Source: Melaminivora sp034675505 (GTDB taxonomy: Bacteria; Pseudomonadota; Gammaproteobacteria; Burkholderiales; Burkholderiaceae_C). From it: a stretch of DNA of 64,000 nucleotides. Both the position numbers and the translations under genes were made by a program. Below, one piece after another: positions 1 through 8,897 of this stretch; position 1 is the first letter of the stretch; every line of letters starts with the position of its first letter. The notes beneath the pieces are model-generated. The model worked only from the letters and a program-made list of their open reading frames with translations. It did no database searches and was not told the origin of the DNA. Location: contig JAUCDD010000043.1 of the NCBI GenBank assembly GCA_034675505.1, positions 100,992 to 164,991 on the forward strand, read 5' to 3'.

Positions 1-1
1 C

Positions 2-919
2 GACGTGCAGGCCAACGAGGAGGACGTGCAGTGGACGCCCGCTGAGCTGGCCGCGCAGCTGCAGGACAAGGACGGCGCGCTGACCACCGGCGGCCAGCGC
101 ATCGACGCGCCGCTGCTGGCCGCCTGCCCGCGCCTGAAGATGGTGGCCAACATGGCGGTGGGCTATAACAACTTCGACGTGCCGGCGATGACCGCCGCCG
201 GCGTGCAGGGCAGCAACACGCCCGACGTGCTGACCGAGACCACCGCCGACTTCGGCTTCGCGCTGCTCATGGCCACCGCCCGGCGCATGACGGAAGCCGA
301 GCACTACCTGCGCGCCGGCCGGTGGCAGAGCTGGAGCTACGACATGTTCGCCGGCGGCGAGGTGCACGGCAGCACGCTGGCCATCCTGGGCATGGGCCGC
401 ATCGGCCAGGCCATCGCGCGGCGCGGCGCGCACGGGTTCGGCATGCAGGTCATCTACCACAACCGCTCGCGCCTGGCGCCCGAGATGGAAGCCGAATGCC
501 GCGCGCGCTACGTCTCCAAGGACGAGCTGCTGCGCGAGGCCGACCACCTGGTGCTGGTGCTGCCCTACACCCAGGAGTCGCACCACGCCATCGGCGCGGC
601 CGAGCTGGCGCGCATGAAGCCCACGGCCACGCTGGTCAACATCGCGCGCGGCGGCATCGTGGACGACGCGGCGCTGGCGCAGGCGCTGGCCGAGGGGCGC
701 ATCGCCGCCGCCGGGCTGGACGTGTTCGAGGGCGAGCCCAGCGTGCACCCGGGCCTGCTGGCGGTGCCCAACGTGGTGCTGACCCCGCACATCGCCAGCG
801 CCACCGTACCCACGCGCCTGGCCATGGCCAACCTGGCGGCGGACAATCTGATCGCCTTCTTCGAGCGCGGCGGCGCGCTCAACCCGGTCAATACCCCTCG
901 CAACGGCGAAATTGGGTGA
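2..919 (+). CDS. D-2-hydroxyacid dehydrogenase (5' end cut by window)
   Basis: NAD(P)H-dependent reductase/dehydrogenase of 2-oxo/2-hydroxy acids, of the glyoxylate/hydroxypyruvate reductase type (cytosolic). About 305 residues are visible. The nucleotide-binding motif GMGRIGQ is near visible residue 130. The catalytic Arg is in NIARGG (about 212), the Glu in FEGEP (about 243) and the His in TPHIAS (about 262), all as expected for the D-2-hydroxyacid dehydrogenase fold. The family is usually 320-330 residues and the frame is open to the window edge, so the true start lies upstream; the GTG at base 5 is probably internal. The last residues and the stop codon fall inside a dispersed repeat that starts at 908. 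The substrate cannot be fixed from sequence. Confidence 0.85.
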   Translation, partial: DVQANEEDVQWTPAELAAQLQDKDGALTTGGQRIDAPLLAACPRLKMVANMAVGYNNFDVPAMTAAGVQGSNTPDVLTETTADFGFALLMATARRMTEAEHYLRAGRWQSWSYDMFAGGEVHGSTLAILGMGRIGQAIARRGAHGFGMQVIYHNRSRLAPEMEAECRARYVSKDELLREADHLVLVLPYTQESHHAIGAAELARMKPTATLVNIARGGIVDDAALAQALAEGRIAAAGLDVFEGEPSVHPGLLAVPNVVLTPHIASATVPTRLAMANLAADNLIAFFERGGALNPVNTPRNGEIG

Positions 920-974
920 AATCGGCTTCTTGCCGGCGCCAATAGCCGGCCTCTAGCTATCATTTTTGACATAT
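908..974 (+). repeat. Dispersed repeat family A, copy 1
   Basis: Imperfect 67-base element starting GAAATTGGG, with core TTGCCGGCG and ending TAGCTATCATTTTTGACATA. It matches the copy inside dnaX (54211) and the reverse complement of the copy in earP (11523) closely. It supplies the C-terminus and stop codon of the upstream dehydrogenase and reaches to within 8 bases of rmuC. Confidence 0.7.
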
Positions 975-981
975 CGACTCC

Positions 982-2658
982 ATGCAAACCTATCTTGGCC
1001 TGGCCCTGCTGCTGCTCATCGTGTTGCTGGTGGCGGCGCAGCTGCTGCGCGCGCCACGCGTGCAGCTGCCGCCCGAATGGCTGGCGCAGCTGCAGGCGCT
1101 GCAGGCCGGCATGCAGGCCACGCAGCAGGCGGTGGCGCGCTCGGACGGCGCGCTGACCGCCGTGGACCAGCACCTGCGCGGCTTCACCCAGGCCACGCAG
1201 GCGCTGCTGGACGAGCGCCTGGCCCAGGCGGCGGCCGAATCGCGCACCAGCCGGGCCGAGCTGCAGGCCTCCTTTGCCGCGCTGCAGGGCCGGCTGGAGC
1301 AGCAGCTGGCGCAGTCGCGCGCCGACGCCGGCGCCGGCCGCAAGGAGCTGTCGGACGCGCTGGCGGCGTTCCGCGCCGAGCTCACGCAGACCACGCAGAC
1401 CCTGGCGGACGGCAGCAGCAAATCGCGCGAGGCGATCGGCGAGAGCACGCAGCTGTTCGGCCAGCGCATCCAGGAGCGCTTTGACGCCCTGAGCCTGTCC
1501 ACGCGCAGCACGCTCGACTCGCTCAAGGGCGACATCCACGCCCAGCTGGCCGCCATGGCGCTGGCGCTCAAGGACCAGCTCGATGGCAACACGCGCCAGC
1601 TGGGCGAGCTGGCGCAGGGCAGCCAGCAAAGCGCGGAAGCCCTGCGCGGCGCGCTCAACGAGCGCCTGGCCGCCATCCAGAGCGACAACGCCGCGCGGCT
1701 CGAAGAGATGCGCCGCACGGTGGACGAAAAGCTCCAGTCCACGCTGGAGCAGCGCCTGGGCGAGTCCTTCAAGCTGGTCAGCGAGCGGCTGGAGCAGGTG
1801 CACAAGGGCCTGGGCGAGATGCAGACCCTGGCCGGCAGCGTGGGCGACCTGAAGCGCGTGATGACCAACGTCAAGACGCGCGGCACCTGGGGCGAGATGC
1901 AGCTGGGGCTGATCATCGACAACGTGCTGACCCCCGAGCAGTACGCCAAGAACGTCAAGACCATGCCCGGCAGCGACGACCTGGTCGAGTTCGCCATCCG
2001 CCTGCCGGGCAGGAACGACGAGCACCCGGTGTGGCTGCCCATCGACTCCAAGTACCCGGTGGAGCACTACCAGCGCCTGCAGGACGCGCACGACCTGGCC
2101 GACAAGGCGCAGATGCTGTCGGCGGGCAATGCCTTCGAGACCTCCATCCGCATCGAGGCGCGCAAGATCTCGGCCAAGTACGTCTCGCCGCCGCACACCA
2201 CCGACTTCGCCGTGCTGTACCTGCCCACGGAAGGGCTGTTTGCCGAGGTCATGCGCCGCCCCGGCCTGGTGGAGGCGGTGCAAAACGAATGCCGCGTGAT
2301 GATCACCGGCCCGGCCAACCTGGCGGCCATGCTCAGCAGCCTGCAGATGGGCTTCAAGACGCTGGCCATCGAGAAGCGCTCGTCCGAGGTCTGGGGCGTG
2401 CTGGGCCAGGTCAAGACCGAGTTCGCCAAGTTCGGCGAAGTGGTCGAGGCCACGCGCAAGTCCATCGACGCGGCGGCCAAGCGCTTCGAGCAGGTGGGCG
2501 TGAGGACGCGCGCCATCGAGCGGCGCCTGCGCGACGTGCAGGCGCTGCCCGCGCCCGAGCAGGCCGGCGCCATCGCTGCCGGCGGCGACGCAGCGGCGGC
2601 CGCTGCGGCGCGGGTGCAGGACGAGATCGACCTGCAGGTCGAAGCCGAGGACGCATGA
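982..2658 (+). CDS. rmuC: DNA recombination protein RmuC
   Basis: 558-residue RmuC homologue, a membrane-anchored protein with a predicted nuclease-like core. In E. coli rmuC limits inversions between short inverted repeats. A hydrophobic segment spans residues 4-20. A long Gln/Ala/Glu-rich region (about 35-290) looks like coiled coil. The conserved RmuC domain follows (about 290-490) and contains GTWGEMQLG and WLPIDSKYP. The C-terminus is Ala-rich and low complexity. The start at 982 is the first ATG after the repeat and leaves the membrane anchor complete. The next gene begins 16 bases after the stop, so the two may be cotranscribed. Confidence 0.92.
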   Translation: MQTYLGLALLLLIVLLVAAQLLRAPRVQLPPEWLAQLQALQAGMQATQQAVARSDGALTAVDQHLRGFTQATQALLDERLAQAAAESRTSRAELQASFAALQGRLEQQLAQSRADAGAGRKELSDALAAFRAELTQTTQTLADGSSKSREAIGESTQLFGQRIQERFDALSLSTRSTLDSLKGDIHAQLAAMALALKDQLDGNTRQLGELAQGSQQSAEALRGALNERLAAIQSDNAARLEEMRRTVDEKLQSTLEQRLGESFKLVSERLEQVHKGLGEMQTLAGSVGDLKRVMTNVKTRGTWGEMQLGLIIDNVLTPEQYAKNVKTMPGSDDLVEFAIRLPGRNDEHPVWLPIDSKYPVEHYQRLQDAHDLADKAQMLSAGNAFETSIRIEARKISAKYVSPPHTTDFAVLYLPTEGLFAEVMRRPGLVEAVQNECRVMITGPANLAAMLSSLQMGFKTLAIEKRSSEVWGVLGQVKTEFAKFGEVVEATRKSIDAAAKRFEQVGVRTRAIERRLRDVQALPAPEQAGAIAAGGDAAAAAAARVQDEIDLQVEAEDA

Positions 2659-2674
2659 ACGCCGGGCGCGCTGC

Positions 2675-3853
2675 ATGAGCCGCGCGCCCGCCGCGCTGCG
2701 CATGCTGGCGCGCCCGGTCGCTGCGCAAATCTGCATCCACGCGGCCATGACGGGCATGCGCATGGCCGCGCCGCTGCTGGCGCTGGACGCCGGCCACGGC
2801 CCGGCGGCGGTGGGCTTCTTGCTGGCCTTGTTTGCGCTGGCGCAGGTGTTCCTGGCGCTGCCGGCGGGCCGCTACGCCGACCGGCACGGCCTGGCGCGCC
2901 CGGTGCGGCGGGCCGTGGTGGCGGCTTGCGTAGGCGGCGCGGCGGCGCTGGCGCTGCCCCAGTTCGCCGTGCTGTGCGCGGCGGCGCTGCTCATGGGCGG
3001 CGCCACGGGCGTGGCCACCATTGCCCTGCAGCGCCACGTGGGCCGCTCGGCGCGCCACCCGGGCGAGCTGCGCAGCCTGTTCAGCTGGATGGCCATCGGC
3101 CCGGCCGTGGCCAATTTCATCGGGCCGTTCAGCGCCGGGCTGCTGATCGACCACGCCGGCGGCGCGCCCGGCAGCCTGGCCGGCTTTCGCGCGGCGTTCG
3201 CGCTGCTGGCGCTGCTGCCCCTGGCCACCTGGCTGCTGGTGCAGGGCGTGCCCGAGCTGCCGCCCGTGGCGGCGCCCGCCGGCGGCCCGCGCCCGCGCGC
3301 CTGGGACCTGCTGGCCGACGAGCGCTTTCGCCGCCTGCTGGTCGTGAACTGGCTGCTGTCCTCGTGCTGGGACGTGCACACCTTCGTGGTGCCGCTGCTG
3401 GGCCACGGGCGCGGCCTGTCGGCCTCCAGCATCGGCTCCATCCTGGGCGCCTTTGCCGTGGCGGCGGCGCTGGTGCGCGTGCTGATCCCGCTGGTGGCCG
3501 AGCGGCTGCGCGAGGCCAGCGTGGTGACCGCCGCCATGGTGGCGGCGGCGCTGCTGCTGGGCGCCTACCCGCTGCTGCCCACGGCGCTGCTGATGGGCGC
3601 CTGCTCGGTGCTGCTGGGCCTGGCGCTGGGCTCGGTGCAGCCCATGGTCATGAGCCTGCTGCACCAGATCACGCCCGAGCACCGCCACGGCGAGGCGCTG
3701 GGCCTGCGCGCCATGGCCATCAACGCCTCCAGCGTGGCCATGCCGCTGCTGTTCGGCAGCGTGGGCGCCATCATGGGTGCGGGCGGGCTGTTCTGGATCA
3801 TGGGCACGGCCGTGGGCCTGGGCGCGGGCCTGGCGCGGCGGCTGCGCGCGTGA
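2675..3853 (+). CDS. MFS transporter
   Basis: 392-residue integral membrane protein with about 12 hydrophobic segments. The MFS loop 2-3 signature appears as GRYADRHG near residue 65, so it belongs to the major facilitator superfamily (proton-coupled import or export at the inner membrane). Its substrate is unknown; the drug:H+ antiporter/sugar-type fold is likely from its length. It begins 16 bases after rmuC and ends 16 bases before the convergent LOG-family gene. No signal peptide or extra domain is visible. Confidence 0.85.
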   Translation: MSRAPAALRMLARPVAAQICIHAAMTGMRMAAPLLALDAGHGPAAVGFLLALFALAQVFLALPAGRYADRHGLARPVRRAVVAACVGGAAALALPQFAVLCAAALLMGGATGVATIALQRHVGRSARHPGELRSLFSWMAIGPAVANFIGPFSAGLLIDHAGGAPGSLAGFRAAFALLALLPLATWLLVQGVPELPPVAAPAGGPRPRAWDLLADERFRRLLVVNWLLSSCWDVHTFVVPLLGHGRGLSASSIGSILGAFAVAAALVRVLIPLVAERLREASVVTAAMVAAALLLGAYPLLPTALLMGACSVLLGLALGSVQPMVMSLLHQITPEHRHGEALGLRAMAINASSVAMPLLFGSVGAIMGAGGLFWIMGTAVGLGAGLARRLRA

Positions 3854-3869
3854 GCGCCCGGCGCCAGTC

Positions 3870-4733
3870 CTACAGCTTGTAGAAGGTGCGGATGATGTCC
3901 CAGGCCTCGGCCGGGTCGTCGGTGATGCGAAACAGATCCAGGTTGGCCGGCGAGATGGTGCCGTGCTCCAGCATCACGTCGAAGTTGATCAACGCGCGCC
4001 AGAAGGCGCTGCCGAACAGCACGATGGGCACGGGCTTGGCCTTGGTGGTCTGCACCAGGGTCAGCACCTCGAACAGCTCGTCCATGGTGCCGAAGCCGCC
4101 CGGGAACACCACCAGCGCCTTGGCGCGCATCATGAAGTGCATCTTGCGCAGCGCGAAGTAGTGGAACTTGTACGACAGCGATGGCGTGATGTAGCGGTTG
4201 CCGCTTTGCTCGTGCGGCAGGGTGATGTTCAGGCCCACGTTGGGCGCGCCGGCCTCGTGCGCGCCGCGGTTGGCCGCCTCCATGATGCCGGGGCCGCCGC
4301 CGGTGCAGATGTACAGGCGCTCAGGCAGGGGGCGCGATTCGCTGTATTCGGCCACCAGCGCGGCGAAGCGGCGCGCGGCCTGGTAGTAGCCGGAATTCCT
4401 GGCCGCGCGCTCGGCCAGCGCGATGCGCTCGGCGTCGCCGCTGGCGCGGGCATCCGCCAGCAGCTGCTCGGCGTCCTCGGGGGCCAGGAAGCGCGCGCTG
4501 CCATAGACCACGACGGTGCTCTCGATGCCCTGGGCGGTCTGGCCCAGGTCGGGCTTGAGCAGCTCCAGCTGGAAGCGGATGCCGCGCGTCTCGCGGCGCA
4601 GCAGGAACTCGGGGTCGGCGAAGGCCAGGCGGTAGGCGTCGGCGTGCAGCGGGTTGCCCGAGACGGAGTAGTTGTGCAGCTCGTTCCAGGCGTTGGAGAG
4701 GCGGCTGTCTTGCAGGTTGGTATTGGCGTCCAT
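3870..4733 (-). CDS. LOG-family nucleotide 5'-monophosphate phosphoribohydrolase
   Basis: 287-residue protein of the LOG/'lysine decarboxylase-like' family (TIGR00730 type). Such proteins hydrolyse the N-glycosidic bond of nucleoside monophosphates (cytokinin riboside phosphates in plants, purine/pyrimidine nucleotides in bacterial PpnN). The signature PGGFGTMDE is near residue 214, and GGGPGIMEA near residue 148 supplies the other phosphate-binding loop. It is longer than the minimal ~190-residue LOG proteins because of about 80 extra N-terminal residues. The start ATG at 4733 has no clear Shine-Dalgarno. It is not a real lysine decarboxylase. Confidence 0.85.
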   Translation of the reverse strand: MDANTNLQDSRLSNAWNELHNYSVSGNPLHADAYRLAFADPEFLLRRETRGIRFQLELLKPDLGQTAQGIESTVVVYGSARFLAPEDAEQLLADARASGDAERIALAERAARNSGYYQAARRFAALVAEYSESRPLPERLYICTGGGPGIMEAANRGAHEAGAPNVGLNITLPHEQSGNRYITPSLSYKFHYFALRKMHFMMRAKALVVFPGGFGTMDELFEVLTLVQTTKAKPVPIVLFGSAFWRALINFDVMLEHGTISPANLDLFRITDDPAEAWDIIRTFYKL

Positions 4734-4737
4734 GGAG

Positions 4738-4803
4738 GAAATTTTAGTGTTCTAGCCCGCATGCCGGCGTCCCATAAGGACATGCAGCTATTGAAATGGT
4801 AGC
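4738..4803 (+). repeat. Dispersed repeat family A, copy 2
   Basis: Element between the LOG gene and crcB. It contains GCATGCCGGCGTCC, then ATGCAGCTATTGAAATGGTAGC. It has the same order of elements as the copies at 908 and 13691, with more divergence in the first third. Confidence 0.6.
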
Positions 4804-4807
4804 GAAA

Positions 4808-5191
4808 TCAGGCGCCGCGCCACAGCCACGCGCCGCTGTGCAGCCCCGCCCAGGCGGCCACCAGCGAGCCCGCCACGTGCGCCAGCGTGACCCCCAGCGC
4901 CAGCCCCAGCCGGCCCTGCAGCAGCAGGCCCAGCACCTCGGCCGAGAAGGTGGAAAACGTGGTCAGCGCGCCCAGGAAGCCCGTTACCAGCAGCAGCCGC
5001 CACAGCGGGTCCAGCTGCGGCAGCGCCTGCAGCAGCGCCAGGGCGAGCCCGACCAGGTAGCCGCCCGCAACGTTGGCCGCCAGCGTCCCCCAGGGCAGCA
5101 AGGCGCCCGGGGTGTTCAGCCACAGCGCCAGGCGCCAGCGCGCCAGGGCGCCGGCGCAGGCACCCAGGCAGATGGCGAGGACTTGCAGCAT
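4808..5191 (-). CDS. crcB: CrcB/Fluc fluoride ion channel
   Basis: 127-residue Fluc-type fluoride channel that forms antiparallel dimers in the inner membrane and exports F-. Four hydrophobic segments are visible, with the family motifs GALARW near residue 17, NVAGGYLVG near 41, and GFLGALTTFSTFS near 75, which holds the phenylalanine/serine F- pathway residues. I place the start at the ATG at 5191; an in-frame TTG at 5209 would add six residues without a better ribosome site. No fluoride riboswitch is seen in the 48 bases upstream. The gene follows the TRAP permease gene on the same strand. Confidence 0.88.
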   Translation of the reverse strand: MLQVLAICLGACAGALARWRLALWLNTPGALLPWGTLAANVAGGYLVGLALALLQALPQLDPLWRLLLVTGFLGALTTFSTFSAEVLGLLLQGRLGLALGVTLAHVAGSLVAAWAGLHSGAWLWRGA

Positions 5192-5239
5192 GGGCGGCGA
5201 ATGTAGCAAAGGAAAGGGCGGGTGCCGCCCGCCTGGCTG

Positions 5240-6544
5240 TCAGCGCACTGTCATCTGCTGCGGCAGCCAGGTCACGATGCCGGGGAAGGCATACAGCAGC
5301 GCCAGGGCCAGGCACATCAGCCCGAACATCGGCAGCGCCACCCGGGCAATCCAGGTCAGGTGGCGGCCCGTCATGCCCTGCAGCACGAACAGGTTGAAGC
5401 CCACGGGCGGGGTGATCTGCGCCATCTCGACCACCACCACCACGAAGATGCCGAACCAGATCGGGTCGATGCCGGCGGCCTGCACCGTGGGCATGACCAC
5501 GCCCATGGTCAGCACCACCATGGAGATGCCGTCCAGGAAGCACCCCAGGATGATGTAGAAGATGGCCAGCGCCACGATCAGCTGCGCCTGCGACAGCTGC
5601 AGCGAGGCGATCCACTCGGCCAGGTGGCGCGGCAGGCCGATGTAGCCCATGGCCAGCGTCAGGAACGCCGCCCCGGCTAGGATCAGCGCGATCATGCAGT
5701 ACAGCCGCGTGGCGCCCATCAGCGCATCGCGAAAGCTCACCCAGTTGAGCGAGCCCTGCAGCGCCGACAGCACCAGCGAGCCCACCACGCCCACGGCGGC
5801 GGCCTCGGTGGCGGTCGCCAGGCCGGTGTAGATGGAACCCAGCACGGCGGCGATCAAGAGCACCACCGGGATCAGCGCGCGCGATTCGGACAGCTTTTGC
5901 GCCAGCGTCAGGCGTGCGTCCGACTGCGGCACCTGATCGGGGTGGCGCAGCGCCCACAGCATGATGTAGCCCGAGAAGAGCAGGGCCAGCAGCATCCCCG
6001 GCAGCACGCCGGCGATGAACAGCTGCGAGATCGACACCTCGGCCGTCACGCCATAGACGATCATGATGATGGACGGCGGAATGAGCAGCCCCAGCGTGCT
6101 GGCGCCCGCCAGCGTGCCGACCACCATGTGGTCCGGGTAGCCGCGGCGCGTCAGCTCGGGCAGCGTCATCTTGCCGATGGTGGCGCAGGTCGCGGCGCTG
6201 GAGCCCGACACGGCGGCGAAGATCGCGCAGCCGACCACGTTGGTGTGCAACAGGCGCCCGGGCAGCGCCTGCACCCAGGGCGCCAGGCCCCGGAACATGT
6301 CCTGCGACAACCGGGTGCGGAACAAAATCTCGCCCATCCAGATGAACAGCGGCAGGGCGGTGAGCGTCCAGCTCGACGACGAGCCCCAGATGGTCACCGC
6401 CATGGCGTCGCCCGCCGGGCGCGCGGAAAACAGCTGCATGGCGATCCACGCCACGCCCGACAGCGTCAGGCCGATCCACACGCCGCTGGCCAGGATCAGG
6501 AACAGCGAGGCGATCAAGAGCGCGGTGATGGCGAGGTCGCTCAT
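5240..6544 (-). CDS. dctM: TRAP transporter large permease (DctM)
   Basis: 434-residue large membrane subunit of a tripartite ATP-independent periplasmic transporter. It carries the sodium-coupled substrate pathway across the inner membrane. At least 11-12 hydrophobic segments are present, with family motifs such as GSSAATCATIGKM and PPSIIMIVYG. The start is the ATG at 6544 (MSDLAITALL); the open frame extends further upstream but only as an antisense overlap with dctQ. It forms an operon with the small permease (22-base gap) and the binding protein. The substrate is unknown. Confidence 0.92.
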   Translation of the reverse strand: MSDLAITALLIASLFLILASGVWIGLTLSGVAWIAMQLFSARPAGDAMAVTIWGSSSSWTLTALPLFIWMGEILFRTRLSQDMFRGLAPWVQALPGRLLHTNVVGCAIFAAVSGSSAATCATIGKMTLPELTRRGYPDHMVVGTLAGASTLGLLIPPSIIMIVYGVTAEVSISQLFIAGVLPGMLLALLFSGYIMLWALRHPDQVPQSDARLTLAQKLSESRALIPVVLLIAAVLGSIYTGLATATEAAAVGVVGSLVLSALQGSLNWVSFRDALMGATRLYCMIALILAGAAFLTLAMGYIGLPRHLAEWIASLQLSQAQLIVALAIFYIILGCFLDGISMVVLTMGVVMPTVQAAGIDPIWFGIFVVVVVEMAQITPPVGFNLFVLQGMTGRHLTWIARVALPMFGLMCLALALLYAFPGIVTWLPQQMTVR

Positions 6545-6566
6545 GCGGGCTTTCGTGGGGTGGGGT

Positions 6567-7121
6567 TCATTCGTTGCGCAGCGCTTCGGCGGCCTCGGGC
6601 TGCAGGCGCTGGCCGCGCGCCTCCAGGATGAGCTCGTCCAGGCAGGCGATGGCCAGGACCACCGCGCCCACGGCCATGCCGATCTGCGGCAGCCACAGCG
6701 GCGTGGCGTCGTTGCCGGTGGAGATGTCGTTGAAAGCGTGCGACTGCCAGGCCAGGCGCACGCTGTACCAGGCAAACAGCAGCGCCAGCAGCAGGCCCAG
6801 CGCCAGGGCCAGCAGCTCCAGCGCGCGCCGCGCCGGCCCGCGCAGGTGGCTCACCACCAGCGTCACGCGGATGTGCTCGCCGCGCTTCAAGGTGTGCGCC
6901 AGCGCCAGGAAGCCGGCGCCGGCCATCAGGTAGCCGGCGTAGGCATCCAGCCCCGAGATGTGGAAGTTCAGCTGCCGCCCGGCAATGGACAGCAGCACCG
7001 CCACCAGCAGCGCCACCATGCACAGCGCGGCCAGCAGCGCGGCGCCGTCGTACAGCCCGTCGAGCAGGCGGCGCATCGCGGGCGGGCGGGGCGCGGCCGC
7101 GCTACTGCTTGCGGTAGGCAT
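6567..7121 (-). CDS. dctQ: TRAP transporter small permease (DctQ)
   Basis: 184-residue four-helix small membrane subunit of the TRAP transporter, partner of DctM. The family pattern is visible (GRQLNFHISGLDAYAGYLM, then HTLKRGEHIRVTL). The start at 7121 overlaps the dctP end by 20 bases; a second ATG at 7076 would remove 15 low-complexity residues and is equally possible. It lies between dctP and dctM, so the operon order is dctP-dctQ-dctM. Confidence 0.88.
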   Translation of the reverse strand: MPTASSSAAAPRPPAMRRLLDGLYDGAALLAALCMVALLVAVLLSIAGRQLNFHISGLDAYAGYLMAGAGFLALAHTLKRGEHIRVTLVVSHLRGPARRALELLALALGLLLALLFAWYSVRLAWQSHAFNDISTGNDATPLWLPQIGMAVGAVVLAIACLDELILEARGQRLQPEAAEALRNE

Positions 7122-8082
7122 CCACCAGCGCCTTGCCGTCCGGGCCGGCCTTGTCCAGCCATTCCTTGAGCATGGTGTCGCCCACCTTGGCCATGTCGGC
7201 CTTCAAGGGCGCGCTGGGCGGCAGCACCTGCATGCCCTCGGCCTTCAGCTTGGCCAGCGTCTCGTCGTTCACGCGCCGGCTGTTCGTCCAGCCGCGCTTC
7301 TCGGCATCGGCGGCGGCCTTCAGCAGCGCATCCTGGCTGGCCTTGTCCAGCGCGTCGAAGGCCTTCTTGTTCATGATGACCGCGTTCTTGGGCAGCCAGG
7401 CCTGGGTGTCGTAGTAGTACTTCAGGTGCTCGTACAGCTTGCTGTCCACGCCGGTGGCGCCCGAGGTCATGGTGGACTCGACCACGCCCGTGGCCAGCGC
7501 CTGCGAGAACTCGGCCGCCTGCACGGTGACGGGCTGCGCGCCCACCAGTTCCGCGATGCGCGCCGTGGCCGGGCTGTAGGCGCGCCACTTGATGCCCTTC
7601 AGGTCGGCGGCGCTGGCCACCGGCTTCTTGGTGTAGATGCCCTGGGGCGGCCAGGCCACCGAGTACAGCAGCGCCATGCCCTGGTCGGCGAGCTTTTTCT
7701 CCAGGAAGGGCTTTTGCGCCTGGTACAGCTTCCAGGCGGCGTCGTAGCTGTCGGCCAGGAAGGGCAGGCCGTCGACGCCGAACAGCTGCCATTCGTTCTG
7801 GAAGTTGACCAGCAGGATCTCGCCCAGCTGCGCCTGCCCGCCCTGCACGGCGCGCTTGATCTCCGGCGCCTTGAACAGCGCGGCATTGGCGTGCAGCGTG
7901 ATCTTGAGCTTGCCGCCCGAGGCCTTGTCCACGTCGCCCACGAACTGCGCCAGGTTCTCGGTGTGGAAATTGGTCGTCGGGTAGGCCGCGGCCAGGTCCC
8001 ATTTGGTCTGCGCCAGCAGGGCCGGGGCGCCGAGCGCGCCGGCCAGCGCAACGGCCAGGGCGGCCAGGTGTCGTCGCTGCAT
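7102..8082 (-). CDS. dctP: TRAP transporter substrate-binding protein (DctP)
   Basis: 326-residue periplasmic binding protein of the DctP family, first gene of the TRAP operon. A Sec signal peptide covers residues 1-24 with probable cleavage after ALLA. The conserved Arg that usually holds the substrate carboxylate lies in the GIKWRAYSP region near residue 165. Family ligands are C4-dicarboxylates, 2-oxo acids or other organic acids; the real ligand cannot be read from sequence. It is divergent from phaR across a 223-base gap that must hold both promoters. Confidence 0.92.
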   Translation of the reverse strand: MQRRHLAALAVALAGALGAPALLAQTKWDLAAAYPTTNFHTENLAQFVGDVDKASGGKLKITLHANAALFKAPEIKRAVQGGQAQLGEILLVNFQNEWQLFGVDGLPFLADSYDAAWKLYQAQKPFLEKKLADQGMALLYSVAWPPQGIYTKKPVASAADLKGIKWRAYSPATARIAELVGAQPVTVQAAEFSQALATGVVESTMTSGATGVDSKLYEHLKYYYDTQAWLPKNAVIMNKKAFDALDKASQDALLKAAADAEKRGWTNSRRVNDETLAKLKAEGMQVLPPSAPLKADMAKVGDTMLKEWLDKAGPDGKALVDAYRKQ

Positions 8083-8243
8083 CTCGTGTCTCCTCGGTGT
8101 GGTCTGTCGTGGCCCGCGTGGGGGAACGGTGCAATGTAGCGGCCGCGCCCGCCCCGGGTTCTAGGTGATTCACCTGAACGCTGCAGCGCCGGTGTCTTTA
8201 GGGTATTCCTGTCGGCGGCGCGCCGCAGGCGCTGCCTAAAATC

Positions 8244-8256
8244 TGCTGCACTGCAA
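8244..8256. promoter_or_regulatory. Possible PhaR operator upstream of phaR
   Basis: TGCTGCACTGCAA lies 50 bases before the phaR start. It resembles the TGC-rich half-sites reported for PhaR autoregulation upstream of phaR and phasin genes. One copy only; assigned by resemblance and position. Confidence 0.35.
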
Positions 8257-8305
8257 TACAAAAATTCCGGCCGCCACGGCTGCCGGCCCCCGCCAGGAGC
8301 CCCCA

Positions 8306-8869
8306 TTGCCGGACAAGACCCCCGAATCCACCGAAGCCCAGAGTGCCGCCAGCGATGGCGCGGCACGCGAGCGCGTCATCAAGAAATACCCCAACCGGCG
8401 CCTGTATGACACCCAGACCTCGACCTACATCACGCTGGCCGAGGTCAAGCAGCTGGTCATCGACGGCGAGGCCGTGGCGGTGCGCGACGCCAAGACCGGC
8501 GACGACCTGACGCGCAGCATCCTCTTGCAGATCATCCTGGACGAGGAAGCCGGCGGCGCGCCCATGTTCAGCGAGGCGGCGCTGGCCAACATCATCCGCT
8601 TCTACGGCCACGCCATGCAGGGCTACATGGGCGCGTACCTGGAGAAGAACGTGCAGATGTTCACCGAGTTCCAGGCCCGCCTGGCCGACCAGGCGCAGGG
8701 TCTGTCGCCCGAGAAATGGGCGCAGTTCATGCAGCTGAACTCACCGCTGATGAAAACCTGGATGGGCAGCTACGCCGAACAGTCGCAAAACGCCTTTGCG
8801 CAGATGAACGAGCAGATGCAGCGGCAGACGGAGCAGATGCTGGAGGCCTTCGGCCTGAAAAAGCGCTGA
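8306..8869 (+). CDS. phaR: Polyhydroxyalkanoate synthesis repressor PhaR
   Basis: 187-residue regulator that binds both DNA and polyhydroxybutyrate granules and represses phasin genes and its own gene until PHB forms. The N-terminal DNA-binding domain shows the family signature RVIKKYPNRRLYDTQTSTYI (residues about 23-42). The PHB accumulation-regulatory domain follows, and a Gln/Met-rich C-terminus presumably binds granules. The start is a TTG at 8306 with a good AGGAG six bases upstream. It is divergent from the TRAP operon, and rimO follows after 28 bases. Confidence 0.93.
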   Translation: MPDKTPESTEAQSAASDGAARERVIKKYPNRRLYDTQTSTYITLAEVKQLVIDGEAVAVRDAKTGDDLTRSILLQIILDEEAGGAPMFSEAALANIIRFYGHAMQGYMGAYLEKNVQMFTEFQARLADQAQGLSPEKWAQFMQLNSPLMKTWMGSYAEQSQNAFAQMNEQMQRQTEQMLEAFGLKKR

Positions 8870-8897
8870 CTTTGCACAACCTGGGAAAATACGGCGG

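Noticed and set aside
565..2763. Long open frame on the minus strand opposite rmuC (and similar long antisense frames opposite uvrC, ppk, the hybrid kinases and addB)
   Set aside because: They mirror the codon structure of very GC-rich genes on the other strand, are His/Arg/Gln-rich and match no family. The sense frames carry clear domains.
3870..4733. Lysine decarboxylase
   Set aside because: The PGGxGTxxE motif marks LOG-type phosphoribohydrolases; older 'lysine decarboxylase' labels are an annotation artefact.
5192..5239. Possible fluoride riboswitch before crcB
   Set aside because: Only 48 bases separate the gene from dctM, and no riboswitch pseudoknot pattern is visible.
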